From assembly GCF_036246005.1 (NCBI RefSeq), contig NZ_CP109171.1, positions 5,506,001-5,570,000 of the forward strand: a stretch of DNA of 64,000 nucleotides, given 5' to 3'. This document shows, in pieces, positions 7,085-15,829 of this stretch. Every line of letters begins with the position of its first letter. Position 1 is the stretch's first letter. The position numbers were made by a program, and so were the translations under genes. The notes beneath the pieces are model-generated. The model saw only the letters and a list, made by a program, of their open reading frames with translations, had not been told where the DNA came from and searched no databases. Source of the stretch: Streptomyces sp. NBC_01723 (GTDB lineage: Bacteria > Actinomycetota > Actinomycetes > Streptomycetales > Streptomycetaceae).

Positions 7085-9721
7085 ATGGACCCGAACACCC
7101 GGGGACCCGAGGAGTACGGCCACGACGGCGACACGCCGCGCCCGCGCCCGCGCCCTCCCAGGGATCCCCTCACCTCCGACTTCGGACAGCCCGCGCTCGC
7201 CCGCACGGTGCAGCTCGTCTCCGGCGACTTCCTGCTCACCGTCAACCCCGTCGACGGCAGCGAGATCGAGGTCTGCCCGCCCGCCGAACGGCCCGCCCGC
7301 CCGGAGAAGCTCACCGCGGCCGAACGCGCGGAGACGGCCCGCGCCGCCCTGCCGCCCGTCCCGCCGGGCCCCACCAGGACCGTGCTGGGGCTGCTGGCCC
7401 GCGAGGACGAGCGCGAACGCCTCGTACGCCTGCTCGCCCGCGGCCGCTCCGTCCGTCTCACCGGCCCCGGCGGCTCCGGCCGCACCAGCCTCCTCGACGT
7501 CGTCGCCGAGGACTGCGCCGGCCTCGCGCCCGACGGCGTCGTCCGCCTGAACGGCTTCCACCGCACCGCCGACGACCTGCTCCACGACCTCTTCTACGCC
7601 GTCCACCGCGCGCCCCTGCACCGCCCGGGCCGGGAGGAACTGCTCGGGTACCTGCGCGAGGTCGGCGCCGTCGTCGTCCTGGACGACATCGAGTTCGGCG
7701 GCACCGCCCTCGACGAACTGCTGGAGGCCACCCCCGAGTGCGCCTTCCTCATCGGCGCCACCCCGGACGTGCCCGCCCCCTCCGCCGACTCGGCCGTCGA
7801 GGAGGTCTTCCTCACCGGCCTGGACCGCTCGGACGGCGTGGAACTGCTGGAGCGCGCCGCCGGCCGCGGCCTCACCGAGGAGGAGGCCAACTGGGCCGGC
7901 GACCTCTGGTTCGAGTCCGAGGGCCTGCCCCTGCGCTTCGTCCAGGCGGGTGCCCTGCTGCGCCGCCGTGACCGGCTGCGGGCCGGTGCCGACGCGGTGG
8001 ACGAGTTCGGCGTCTTCGCCGACGCCCGCCCGGCCGACGACGACACGCCCTACGACGCCGCCGAGGCCGAGGCCGACGCCGGCGACGCGTCGCCCCTGCC
8101 GTCCCTCGGCGAGGCAGCCGCGCCCGCGCCGCTGCTCGCCTCCCGGCTGAGCGCCTCGGCCCGCGCCACCCTGGAGTTCGCCGTCGCGCTCGGCGGCGAG
8201 CTGCCGCACCAGGCGCATCTGCCCGCGCTGGTCGGCGACACCCACGCGGACGCCGCCCTCGGCGAGCTGGCCGACTGCGGACTGGTCTCGCCGGTCGGCT
8301 CCCGCTACCGGCTGGCCGCCGGGGTGCTCACCCAGTTGGAGAGCGGCGGCTACACCGACGGCATGGGGGCCCGTGCGCTGGCCGCCGCCCAGCACTACGC
8401 CTGGTGGACCGGGCACCCCTCGGTCACCCCGGAGCGGGTCTGCGCCGAGGCCGACGCCGTCCTGGCCGCCCTCGCGGTGCTGGTGCCGACGACGACCCGG
8501 ACCGCGGACGACGAGGAGAGTCCCGCCGTCCAGCTGGCCCGCACCGCGGCGCCCGCGTTCGCCGCCGGGCTGCACTGGAGCGCCTGGGAGCGGGCCCTGC
8601 GGGCCGGCACCGAGGCCTCCCGGCTCGCCGGGGACGTCGCCGAACAGGCCTACTTCCACCACGAGCTCGGCGTCCTCGCCCTCTGCGAGGACCAGCTCGA
8701 CCGGGCCCGCGCCGAGCTGGAGGCGTCCATCGGGCTGCGCGGCGCGCTCTCCGACAAGCACGGTGCCGTCGCCGGCCGCCGTGCCCTCGCCCTGGTCGCC
8801 GACCGGACCGGGGACACCCCCGGCCTGGGCAGCGGCGCGGGTGCCTTCGGCGCCGTCGGGCCCGCCGCCGGACTCGGCGTCGTCGGCGCAGGGCTCGGCC
8901 CGACGGCGGGGGAGGAGGTGCCCGACGCCCGGCACGAGGAGTCGGCGTCGCCGTCCGCGGGCGTCCCCACGCCCTTCCCGCCGCTCCAGCCGCCTCCGCA
9001 GTCCCCGACCCTGGTCACCAGCCGCGAGCATGCCGAGGAGCCGTCCCGCACGGTCGGCAGCGGCATCAAGGGCTTCGCCCGGCGCAACCTGGTGGCCGCC
9101 GGGGCGGGCGCGCTGCTCGTCGCCGTGCTCGGCACGGTGGTGACGCTCGGCGCCACCTCCGAGAACGACCCGGGCGACCCCTCCAACGAGGTCGGCGTCA
9201 ACCCCTCGGCCAGCCAGGGCATCGACGACGGCGGTCTCGGCGCGGACCGGCCGTCCGACGACGGGCAGGGACAGGGCACCACCGGCCGGCCGAGCGACTC
9301 CGGCACGCCGGCCGCCCCGACCCCCTCCGAGTCGGGGCGGCCCTCGCAGTCGCCGAGCAGCCCGGGCAGCACCGGCGCCCCCGGCGGCGACGAGAGCCCG
9401 GACGACCCGGACTCGCCGGACACGCCCACCAAGTCGCCCAGCTCGCCGACGACGAAGCCGACCTCGCCGAAGCCGACGGACACCGAGCCGACGGAGCCGA
9501 CGCCCACGGATTCCGAGCCGACCTCTCCGGAGCCCTCCGAGAGCGAGACCACCTCGCCCTCGGCGCCGGAGACGTCCGACACCGCCGGCGGTCCGGTGAC
9601 GCCGACGAGCACGGCCGGCTCCCCCGGGGGCGCCCCGAGCGCCTCGCAGAGCAGCACGGGGACGGGCTCGGGTACGGGTACGCCGAGCGGCTCGGAGCAG
9701 ACGACGGAGCAGATCATCTGA
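7085..9721 (+). CDS. Large P-loop NTPase-like protein with C-terminal membrane span and Thr/Ser/Pro-rich tail
   Basis: An 878-residue protein of unknown function. An N-terminal disordered segment is followed by an AAA/NB-ARC-like nucleotide-binding region with P-loop LTGPGGSGRTSLL (about 125-137) and a Walker-B-like VVVLDDIE near 198. A helical region of about 450 residues follows (winged-helix or helical-repeat character). A single membrane span lies at about 668-690, and then ~188 residues rich in Thr/Ser/Pro/Asp. By the positive-inside rule the ATPase is cytoplasmic and the tail extracellular. The start is the ATG at 7085 after a G-rich tract, and an upstream in-frame start at 7016 is possible. 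I do not know its role. Confidence 0.8.
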   Translation: MDPNTRGPEEYGHDGDTPRPRPRPPRDPLTSDFGQPALARTVQLVSGDFLLTVNPVDGSEIEVCPPAERPARPEKLTAAERAETARAALPPVPPGPTRTVLGLLAREDERERLVRLLARGRSVRLTGPGGSGRTSLLDVVAEDCAGLAPDGVVRLNGFHRTADDLLHDLFYAVHRAPLHRPGREELLGYLREVGAVVVLDDIEFGGTALDELLEATPECAFLIGATPDVPAPSADSAVEEVFLTGLDRSDGVELLERAAGRGLTEEEANWAGDLWFESEGLPLRFVQAGALLRRRDRLRAGADAVDEFGVFADARPADDDTPYDAAEAEADAGDASPLPSLGEAAAPAPLLASRLSASARATLEFAVALGGELPHQAHLPALVGDTHADAALGELADCGLVSPVGSRYRLAAGVLTQLESGGYTDGMGARALAAAQHYAWWTGHPSVTPERVCAEADAVLAALAVLVPTTTRTADDEESPAVQLARTAAPAFAAGLHWSAWERALRAGTEASRLAGDVAEQAYFHHELGVLALCEDQLDRARAELEASIGLRGALSDKHGAVAGRRALALVADRTGDTPGLGSGAGAFGAVGPAAGLGVVGAGLGPTAGEEVPDARHEESASPSAGVPTPFPPLQPPPQSPTLVTSREHAEEPSRTVGSGIKGFARRNLVAAGAGALLVAVLGTVVTLGATSENDPGDPSNEVGVNPSASQGIDDGGLGADRPSDDGQGQGTTGRPSDSGTPAAPTPSESGRPSQSPSSPGSTGAPGGDESPDDPDSPDTPTKSPSSPTTKPTSPKPTDTEPTEPTPTDSEPTSPEPSESETTSPSAPETSDTAGGPVTPTSTAGSPGGAPSASQSSTGTGSGTGTPSGSEQTTEQII

Positions 9722-9731
9722 GGTCCCGGCG

Positions 9732-9790
9732 GACAGGCACACGGGAGGGCCGGGTCCGCGTGTCGGACCCGGCCCTCCCGTGTGCCTGTC
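9732..9790. terminator. Bidirectional intrinsic terminator
   Basis: A perfect 27-bp inverted repeat (arms 9732-9758 and 9764-9790) with a 5-nt loop (CGTGT) lies between two convergent genes, the P-loop protein and nucS. There is no U-tract, as is usual in streptomycetes. Confidence 0.92.
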
Positions 9791-9805
9791 GTGGGTGACG
9801 CCCGC

Positions 9806-10477
9806 TCAGAACAGCCGCAGCTTGTCGTCCTCGATGCCCCGCATGGCGTTGTAGTCCAGCACCTGGCAGCCGATGCCGCGGTCCGTGGCCAGCACCCGGG
9901 CCTGCGGCTTGATCTCCTGCGCGGCGAACACGCCGCGCACCGGGGCGAGATGGGGATCGCGGTTCAACAGCTCCAGATAGCGCGTGAGTTGCTCCACGCC
10001 GTCGATCTCGCCGCGCCGCTTGATCTCGACCGCGACCGTCCCGCCGTCGGCGTCGCGGCACAGGATGTCGACGGGGCCGATGGCCGTCATGTACTCGCGG
10101 CGGATGAGGGTGTAGCCCTCGCCCAGCGTCTCGATGCGGTCGGCGAGCAGTTCCTGGAGGTGTGCTTCCACGCCGTCCTTGATCAGACCGGGATCGACGC
10201 CCAGTTCGTGCGAGGAGTCGTGGAGGACCTCCTCCATCGTGATGATGAGCTTCTCGCCCGCCTTGTTGACGACGGTCCAGACGCCCTCCTCCTCGCCCGT
10301 GCCCTCCTTCAGGGTGCAGGGCGGCGACATCCAGTTGAGGGGCTTGTAGGCCCGGTCGTCGGCGTGGATCGAGACGCTGCCGTCCGCCTTCACCAGGATC
10401 AGGCGGGGCGCCGAGGGCAGGTGGGCGGTGAGCCGCCCGGCGTAGTCGACGGAGCAGCGGGCAATGACGAGACGCAT
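9806..10477 (-). CDS. nucS: Mismatch-specific endonuclease NucS (EndoMS)
   Basis: Cuts both strands at DNA mismatches and is the key enzyme of non-canonical mismatch repair in actinobacteria that lack MutS/MutL. It is 223 residues. The N-terminal DNA-binding/dimerisation domain is followed by the RecB-like nuclease core with Asp137 (PVDIL), Glu151 and Lys153 (VAVEIKRRG). The C-terminus DDKLRLF matches the sliding-clamp-binding tail known for this family. The start is the ATG at 10477. TAGCGT (complement of 10486-10491) lies eight bases upstream, which suggests a leaderless transcript. The longer frame to 10636 has no conserved extension. Confidence 0.94.
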   Translation of the reverse strand: MRLVIARCSVDYAGRLTAHLPSAPRLILVKADGSVSIHADDRAYKPLNWMSPPCTLKEGTGEEEGVWTVVNKAGEKLIITMEEVLHDSSHELGVDPGLIKDGVEAHLQELLADRIETLGEGYTLIRREYMTAIGPVDILCRDADGGTVAVEIKRRGEIDGVEQLTRYLELLNRDPHLAPVRGVFAAQEIKPQARVLATDRGIGCQVLDYNAMRGIEDDKLRLF

Positions 10478-10666
10478 GGTCGGCAACGCTACTCGACGTG
10501 CCCGGCCCGACGCGATTCGCCCGTACCCGGTCGCCCCGTGGGCTGTCCCACTTCTCCCATTGGACCCGTCTTGCGCACTGGCTGATTGTGCGCCTACGGG
10601 ATGGTGTCCATCTCGGCATTCTCCTGGTGCGGTCACGATCGGTTGCTTACGGTATTGAACGGGAGG

Positions 10667-10705
10667 TCGCGAACTGTGTACGCAGCGTGTTCAAAATCGC
10701 GAACT
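10667..10705 (+). promoter_or_regulatory. Direct repeat TCGCGAACT upstream of the 130-aa conserved gene
   Basis: TCGCGAACT at 10667-10675 and 10697-10705 are exactly 30 bp apart (about three helical turns), so a regulator could bind both on the same face. GTTC/GAAC half-sites also flank the second copy. No regulator is assigned. Confidence 0.35.
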
Positions 10706-10756
10706 CCCTCAACTGTCCGGCAACCCCCGCCCGTCGGGGGTGCGAGAGGAGAACCC

Positions 10757-11149
10757 ATGTCGCTCGACGTCTCACCGGCCCTACTCGAACAGGCCGAGCG
10801 AGGCGAGGTCGACGAAGCAGCCTTCGTCGACTGCGTCCGGACTTCCCTGCCCTACGCATGGGAGATGGTCAGCTCCCTGGTGGCACAGCTGAAGGTCGAC
10901 GGCGGTGCGTTCGCCGACAACCAGACGCCTCCGCCGGACGAGCAGGCGCGCGGTCAGCTGCTGCGTGCGCTCGCGAGTGACGCCATACGCGGTGCACTGC
11001 AGCGGCACTTCGGGGTGCGGCTGGCCTTCCAGAACTGCCACCGGGTGGCGGTGTTCCCGTTGGACTCCTCTGTCGACGAGAAGCTGACCCGCTTCACCTC
11101 GGTGCGCAGCCAGGTGCTGAACCAGTCGCCCGAGTTCCGCGACTGCTGA
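10757..11149 (+). CDS. Conserved actinomycete protein of unknown function (SCO5389-like)
   Basis: A 130-residue soluble, mildly acidic protein without signal peptide or membrane segment. I recognise it as the highly conserved streptomycete family named after S. coelicolor SCO5389, for which I know no function. The start is the ATG at 10757, with GAGAGGAG just upstream. The two cysteines (in AFVDCVRTS and FRDC) and the motif HFGVRLAFQNCHRVAVFPLD stand out. It is divergent from nucS across a 279-bp region and followed by a terminator hairpin. Confidence 0.82.
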   Translation: MSLDVSPALLEQAERGEVDEAAFVDCVRTSLPYAWEMVSSLVAQLKVDGGAFADNQTPPPDEQARGQLLRALASDAIRGALQRHFGVRLAFQNCHRVAVFPLDSSVDEKLTRFTSVRSQVLNQSPEFRDC

Positions 11150-11164
11150 CGCCACGATCGTCCG

Positions 11165-11212
11165 CTTGCCGCTCCGTACGCGGGAGGTGCAGTTCTGTAC
11201 CGGAGCGGCAAG
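11165..11212. terminator. Intrinsic terminator between convergent genes
   Basis: CTTGCCGCTCCG (11165-11176) pairs perfectly with CGGAGCGGCAAG (11201-11212). A further GTAC/GTAC extension lies across a one-base bulge. It sits between the 130-aa gene and the convergent monooxygenase gene. Confidence 0.8.
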
Positions 11213-11228
11213 CTCCCCGCCCATGGCC

Positions 11229-12257
11229 TCAGCCGAGCTGGGGGAGTACCTCGGCGCCGAGCCGCCGTACGTTGTCCTCGGTCGCCGCGAGGTCTCCGGA
11301 GCCCTCGACGAGCAGCGCGAAGCGGGAGATGCCGGTGCGCTCGGACGTGGCCGCCAGCCGGTCCGCGCAGAGCCGGGGCGTGCCCACCGGGTGCAGGCCG
11401 CAGAGCAGTTCGGTGTACGCGTGCGGGTCGCGCATCTGCCGGGCGCGGCCGTCCACCGTGACATGGGCGCCCAGCCCTTGGCGCAGCCAGCCAGGCATCG
11501 CCTTGAGCAGGGTCTCCGCCGCGTCCGTGCGCCGGTCGGCGATCTGACAGACGCCTGCCGAGACATGGGCCGCGGCGTGGACCTCGGCGGCCGGGCGCCC
11601 GGCCGCGCGGGCGTGCCGCCGCCACAGGGCGACCATCTCCGCCTTCTCCTCGTCGCCGACGTGCATGCCCAGCAGCATCGGCAGCCCCCGCTCGGCCGCC
11701 ATCCGCACGCTCGACGGCGAGGTGCAGGCGACGACGACCTCCGGGCCCGCCGCCTCCGAGAGGGCCTCCGAGGGGCGCGGGACGACCGGGACCTCGCGGA
11801 AGCTGAAGCGTTCCCCCGAGGTGCCGACGGCCGGTTCGCGCAGCCAGCGCACCAGGAGGTCGAGCGACTCCGGAAACCCCTTCTCGTATGCCTCCAGGCC
11901 CGCGCCGAAGACCTCCAGGTCCACCCACGGGCCGCCCCGTCCCACGCCCAGCGAGAACCGGCCGCCGCTCGTGACGTGCAGCAGCGCGGCCTGCTCGCCG
12001 AGCGCCACGGGATGGACCGTGGGCAGCACGCTGACCGCGGTGCCGACCCGGATGCGCCGGGTGCGGCCCAGCAGCAGCGCGGCCAGCGTCACGGCCGACG
12101 GGCACGTGCCGTACGGCACGAAGTGGTGTTCGGCCAGCCAGACCGCGTCGAGCCCGGCCTCCTCGGCGACCTCGGCCGAGCGGACCGCGCGGTGCAGCGC
12201 CTCCCCCTGACCCTGGCCCGGGAACTGGGCCCCCAACACGAAACTTCCAACGCGCAT
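11229..12257 (-). CDS. LLM-class flavin-dependent monooxygenase
   Basis: A bacterial-luciferase-like, F420- or FMN-dependent oxidoreductase of 342 residues with a TIM-barrel fold. Typical segments are AEEAGLDAVWLAEHHF, the GTAVSVLP strand, GRGGPW and a C-terminal RFALLVEG. The ATG at 12257 (MRVGSFVLG) has AGGAAAAGG just upstream. An upstream in-frame start at 12320 adds a non-homologous leader. The physiological substrate cannot be inferred, and no pathway genes are adjacent. Confidence 0.88.
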   Translation of the reverse strand: MRVGSFVLGAQFPGQGQGEALHRAVRSAEVAEEAGLDAVWLAEHHFVPYGTCPSAVTLAALLLGRTRRIRVGTAVSVLPTVHPVALGEQAALLHVTSGGRFSLGVGRGGPWVDLEVFGAGLEAYEKGFPESLDLLVRWLREPAVGTSGERFSFREVPVVPRPSEALSEAAGPEVVVACTSPSSVRMAAERGLPMLLGMHVGDEEKAEMVALWRRHARAAGRPAAEVHAAAHVSAGVCQIADRRTDAAETLLKAMPGWLRQGLGAHVTVDGRARQMRDPHAYTELLCGLHPVGTPRLCADRLAATSERTGISRFALLVEGSGDLAATEDNVRRLGAEVLPQLG

Positions 12258-12469
12258 TGCCTTTTCCTGCTTCCTCGGCCCCGACACGGAGCTCCCCCAC
12301 ACGGCATAACCGCCTGACACGTGCCGAGGACACGGCCGGGCGGAGGATTTTCCGGATTGTCTGCAGAATCAGCCGTCGTCAGCCGTCGCGGCAGGGCACG
12401 GGTACCCCTGTCCGTGCCGCGTAGGCTGGATGCCGCCCGTACTTCCTGTATAGCTCCGTGAGGTGTCCC

Positions 12470-12802
12470 GTGTCCCCGCGTCGCAACCGACCGAAGGAAG
12501 CCGCTTCGTCCGGCCGGAGCGCCGAGGGCGACGGCGCCGGCCGGTACGGCGGCTGGCAGTCCTCGGAGGACTGGCAGGGCGAGGAGTGGAACGTACGGCA
12601 CGTGGCGGGCGCGAGCGCGCAGGGGAAGTCGTACCGCTGCCCGGGCTGCGACCAGTTGATTCCGGACGGCGTCCCGCACGTGGTGGCCTGGCCGGCGCAC
12701 TCGGGGGTCGACGAGCGCCGGCACTGGCACAAGGCGTGCTGGAACGCGAAGGACCGCCGCACCACGCGGGTGCAGCGGTCCCGTAACGCGCCGAAGTTCT
12801 GA
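12470..12802 (+). CDS. Small zinc-ribbon-like protein, function unknown
   Basis: A 110-residue basic protein. A low-complexity N-terminus is followed by a probable metal-binding module, CPGCDQL, then HVVAWPAH and HWHKACW (CxxC...HxxxC). I place the start at the GTG at 12470 with GTGAGG six bases upstream. Similar streptomycete proteins carry the vague label 'ATP/GTP-binding protein', but I see no P-loop. It ends only 6 bp from the convergent permease gene. Confidence 0.7.
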   Translation: MSPRRNRPKEAASSGRSAEGDGAGRYGGWQSSEDWQGEEWNVRHVAGASAQGKSYRCPGCDQLIPDGVPHVVAWPAHSGVDERRHWHKACWNAKDRRTTRVQRSRNAPKF

Positions 12803-12808
12803 GCCGGG

Positions 12809-13678
12809 TCAGACGTCCCGCTTCTCCAGCAGGGCGAAGGCGCCGGCGAACGCGGCCGCGGTCACCCCGAGCACGATCCACAGCGGGTCCCAGCCCGAGG
12901 GGCCGGACTCGGACAGCGAGTTGGCGTAGAAGATGCTCATCTGGTTCGGGATCGAGTACTCGAACAGCGCCTGCTGCACGTCCTTCAGGGACTCCGAGAA
13001 CATGAACAGCGCGATCACCAGCGGCGCGAGCAGCACGCCGATCATGATGGTGATGGCGCCCGCCGAGTGCCGGATGACCGAGCCGACGGCCAGCGAGAGC
13101 AGGCCGAGCAGCGCGATGTACAGCGAGACGCCGACGGTGCCCTTCAGCCACTCCGAGCCGGTGGGCTCGGCCGCGCCGTTGCCCTCCAGCATCGCCACGT
13201 GCGCGAGGCCGACCAGCGTCGCGGAGACCAGGGTCACCACGAAGGCCACCAGGAAGAAGACGATCGCCTTCGCCGTCAGCACCCGGCCGCGGCTGGGGCA
13301 GGCGGTCATCGTCGTACGGATCATGCCGGTGCCGTACTCCGAGGCGGTGGTCATCACGCCGAGCGTGATGACGCAGATGCTGCCGAGCAGCAGCCCGAAG
13401 AAGCCGAGGCTCAGCGCGCTCTCGCCGGCCAGGTCGGAGGACGAGTTCGCCACCACCACGCCGGTCAGCAGGCCGATGCCGATGACCAGCAGGACGAACA
13501 CGCCCAGCGTCCACATCGTCGAGCGCACCGACTTGATCTTCGTCCACTCGGAGGCGAGCGCGTGCGCGAGGCTCGTGCGCACCACCGGGATCGGCGACGT
13601 GTAGGTGGGGTACGGCGAACCGGGCGCCGACTGCCAGTCGGGGGCGGCCTGAGGGGTCGGGGGCTGGGGCGTGCTCAT
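12809..13678 (-). CDS. ABC transporter permease (pair 1)
   Basis: A 289-residue ABC-2-like membrane protein with six hydrophobic segments after a Pro-rich N-terminus of about 30 residues. The conserved features LASEWTKIKSVRSTMWT and YGTGMIRTTMTACPSRG match the paralogous permease at 15057. Its start overlaps the stop of the partner ATPase (ATGA at 13675-13678), so the two are translationally coupled. The substrate is unknown. Confidence 0.87.
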   Translation of the reverse strand: MSTPQPPTPQAAPDWQSAPGSPYPTYTSPIPVVRTSLAHALASEWTKIKSVRSTMWTLGVFVLLVIGIGLLTGVVVANSSSDLAGESALSLGFFGLLLGSICVITLGVMTTASEYGTGMIRTTMTACPSRGRVLTAKAIVFFLVAFVVTLVSATLVGLAHVAMLEGNGAAEPTGSEWLKGTVGVSLYIALLGLLSLAVGSVIRHSAGAITIMIGVLLAPLVIALFMFSESLKDVQQALFEYSIPNQMSIFYANSLSESGPSGWDPLWIVLGVTAAAFAGAFALLEKRDV

Positions 13679-14913
13679 CGGGCGTCCTCGGGCTTGGTCG
13701 GGTCGGTGACGGGCGCGGGCGCGGGGGCGGCGGCGGGCGGCGCCGGGGCCGGAGCGGCGGCCTGAGGCGCCTGCGGGGCCTGCTGTGCCGCGTACGGGTT
13801 GGCCGGCTGCGCGCCGGGCGCGGCCGGGGCGCCGTACGGTCCCGGGGCCTGGCCCGGCGCGCCCTGCGGCGCGAAGGGCTGACCGCCCTGCTGGGGCGGC
13901 GGCGGGGCGTACCAGCCGGGCTGGCCCTGGCCGGGCACCGGCATCGGCGGCTGCGCGCCGGGCGGCAGCGGCTGCTGGAGCCCCGCCTTCTGGTCCGCGG
14001 TCGACCGGTAGTCGACGGCGCCCTGCGTCATCCGCATGTACGCCTCCTCCAGGGACGCCTGGTGCGGCGACAGCTCCCAGAGCCGTACGTCACTGCCGTG
14101 CGCGATGTCGCTGATCCGCGGGAGCGCGAGGCCGGTCACGCGCAGCGCGCCGTCCTGCTCGGGCATCACGTGGCCGCCGGCCTCGGTCAGCGCGGAGGTC
14201 AGCTTCTCGCGCAGCTGCGGGTCGGTGTCCGGCGTCCGCACCCGCGCGAAGTCGGCGGAGTTGGCCGAGATGAACTCCGTCACGCTCATGTCGGCGAGCA
14301 GCTGCCCGCGCCCGATGACGATCAGGTGGTCCGCGGTCAGTGCCATCTCGCTCATCAGGTGCGAGGAGACGAAGACGGTACGGCCCTCCGCCGCGAGCGC
14401 CTTCATCAGGTTGCGCACCCAGTGGATGCCCTCGGGGTCGAGGCCGTTGACCGGCTCGTCGAAGAGCAGCACCTGGGGGTCGCCGAGCAGCGCCGCGGCG
14501 ATGCCGAGCCGCTGTCCCATACCGAGCGAGAAGCCCTTGGAGCGCCGCTTGGCCACGTCCTGGAGGCCGACCACGCCGAGCACCTCGTCCACCCGCCGGG
14601 CGGGGATGCCGGAGAGCTGGGCGAGGCTCAGCAGGTGGTTGCGGGCGGACCGGCCGCCGTGCACCGCCTTGGCGTCCAGCAGCGCACCGACGTGCCGCGC
14701 GGCGTTCGGCAGCCTGCGGTACGGGTGGCCCCCGATCGTCACGTGACCCGCGGTGGGGTTGTCCAAGCCGAGGATCATCCGCATCGTCGTCGACTTGCCC
14801 GAGCCGTTGGGCCCGAGGAAGCCGGTGACGGCACCGGGCCGCACCTGGAAGGAGAGGTTGTACACGGCGGTCTTGTCGCCGTATCGCTTGGTCAGGCCGA
14901 CAGCCTCGATCAT
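13675..14913 (-). CDS. ABC transporter ATP-binding protein (pair 1) with Pro/Ala/Gln-rich tail
   Basis: A 412-residue ATPase. Walker A is GPNGSGKST (34-42), the signature is SLGMGQR and Walker B is VLLFDEPVNGLD. After the ATPase core and a regulatory domain (to about residue 305) comes a tail of about 105 residues that is almost entirely Pro, Ala, Gln and Gly, and is probably disordered. The start is the ATG at 14913 (MIEAVGLTKRYG). It forms an operon with the permease at 12809 and is paralogous to the pair at 15057-16825. Confidence 0.9.
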   Translation of the reverse strand: MIEAVGLTKRYGDKTAVYNLSFQVRPGAVTGFLGPNGSGKSTTMRMILGLDNPTAGHVTIGGHPYRRLPNAARHVGALLDAKAVHGGRSARNHLLSLAQLSGIPARRVDEVLGVVGLQDVAKRRSKGFSLGMGQRLGIAAALLGDPQVLLFDEPVNGLDPEGIHWVRNLMKALAAEGRTVFVSSHLMSEMALTADHLIVIGRGQLLADMSVTEFISANSADFARVRTPDTDPQLREKLTSALTEAGGHVMPEQDGALRVTGLALPRISDIAHGSDVRLWELSPHQASLEEAYMRMTQGAVDYRSTADQKAGLQQPLPPGAQPPMPVPGQGQPGWYAPPPPQQGGQPFAPQGAPGQAPGPYGAPAAPGAQPANPYAAQQAPQAPQAAAPAPAPPAAAPAPAPVTDPTKPEDAR

Positions 14914-14973
14914 GCTCCGCACCCATCGAAAGGTTCAGGACAGCAGGGCACACGCCCCCGTAAGGGTTAGGAG

Positions 14974-15002
14974 GATATCCAGGCGCTGACGGTTCCGTTC
15001 AA
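14974..15002 (-). promoter_or_regulatory. Candidate promoter for ABC pair 1
   Basis: On the minus strand TTGAAC (15002-14997), a 17-bp spacer and GATATC (14979-14974) lie about 60 bp before the ATPase start. GGTTCCGT (14991-14998) and ACGGAACC downstream of it form a flanking inverted repeat. Confidence 0.4.
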
Positions 15003-15056
15003 GCCAGGGCAAAATTCGACGCTCCACGGAACCTTTTCAGCACCGGTCCCTCGGCC

Positions 15057-15827
15057 CTAGGCGTCCCGTCGTTTCAGCACCACATACCCGCCGACGAGGG
15101 CCGCGATCACCCACAGGACCATGATCCCGAGGCCGCCCCACGGACCGTAGGGGACGTCGTCGTCGATCGGGGTGACCACCTGCATGATCTTGCTGCCGGC
15201 CTGGTCGGGCAGGAAGCGGCCGACCTTCTCGGTGGCCGGGACGTTGCCCAGGATGTTGGAGATCAGGAAGAAGAACGGCATCAGGATGCCCAGCGACAGC
15301 ATCGGCGAGCGCAGCATCGCCGCGACGCCCATCGAGAACATCGCGATGAGGGTCATGTAGAGGCCGCCGCCGATCACCGCGCGCAGCACGCCCGGGTCGC
15401 CGATCGACGCCTTGAGGTCGCCGAGCATGGCCTGCCCGAGGAAGAAGGTCGCGAAGCTGGTGATCATGGCCACGACGAAGGCGAGCGCGGTGGCCACCGC
15501 GATCTTGCTGAACAGGAAGCTGCCGCGCCGCGGCACCGCCGCCAGCGAGGTGCGGATCATGCCGGAGCTGTACTCGTTGCCCACGACCAGCACGCCGAAC
15601 ACGATCATCGCCAGCTGGCCGAGGCTGGTGCCGGCGAAGCTGATGAAGGTCGGGTCGAAGGAGAGCTGGTCCCGCTCGCTCATGCCGTCGAACTCGCTCT
15701 TCGACAGGGCCGAGATCAGCATGCCGAGGGCGATGGTGACGACCACGGCGAGGGACAGCGTCCACACCGTGGACGCGACCGAACGGATCTTGGTCCACTC
15801 CGACCGGACGACCTGTGCCGTCGCCAT
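15057..15827 (-). CDS. ABC transporter permease (pair 2)
   Basis: A 256-residue permease paralogous to the one at 12809 (shared VRSEWTKIRSVASTVWT and YSSGMIRTSLAAVPRRG). It has six predicted membrane spans and a short KRRD C-terminus. I prefer the ATG at 15827 because GAGGGG lies six bases upstream. The ATG at 15833 would overlap the ATPase stop in the manner of pair 1 but abuts the ribosome-binding site. The substrate is unknown. Confidence 0.86.
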   Translation of the reverse strand: MATAQVVRSEWTKIRSVASTVWTLSLAVVVTIALGMLISALSKSEFDGMSERDQLSFDPTFISFAGTSLGQLAMIVFGVLVVGNEYSSGMIRTSLAAVPRRGSFLFSKIAVATALAFVVAMITSFATFFLGQAMLGDLKASIGDPGVLRAVIGGGLYMTLIAMFSMGVAAMLRSPMLSLGILMPFFFLISNILGNVPATEKVGRFLPDQAGSKIMQVVTPIDDDVPYGPWGGLGIMVLWVIAALVGGYVVLKRRDA

Positions 15828-15829
15828 GC

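Noticed and set aside
6704..9742. Open frame of ~1,000 codons antisense to the P-loop protein
   Set aside because: Codon composition is the mirror of the sense gene, with Gly/Arg/Val runs and no domains. The sense frame has P-loop, membrane span and a proper stop followed by a terminator.
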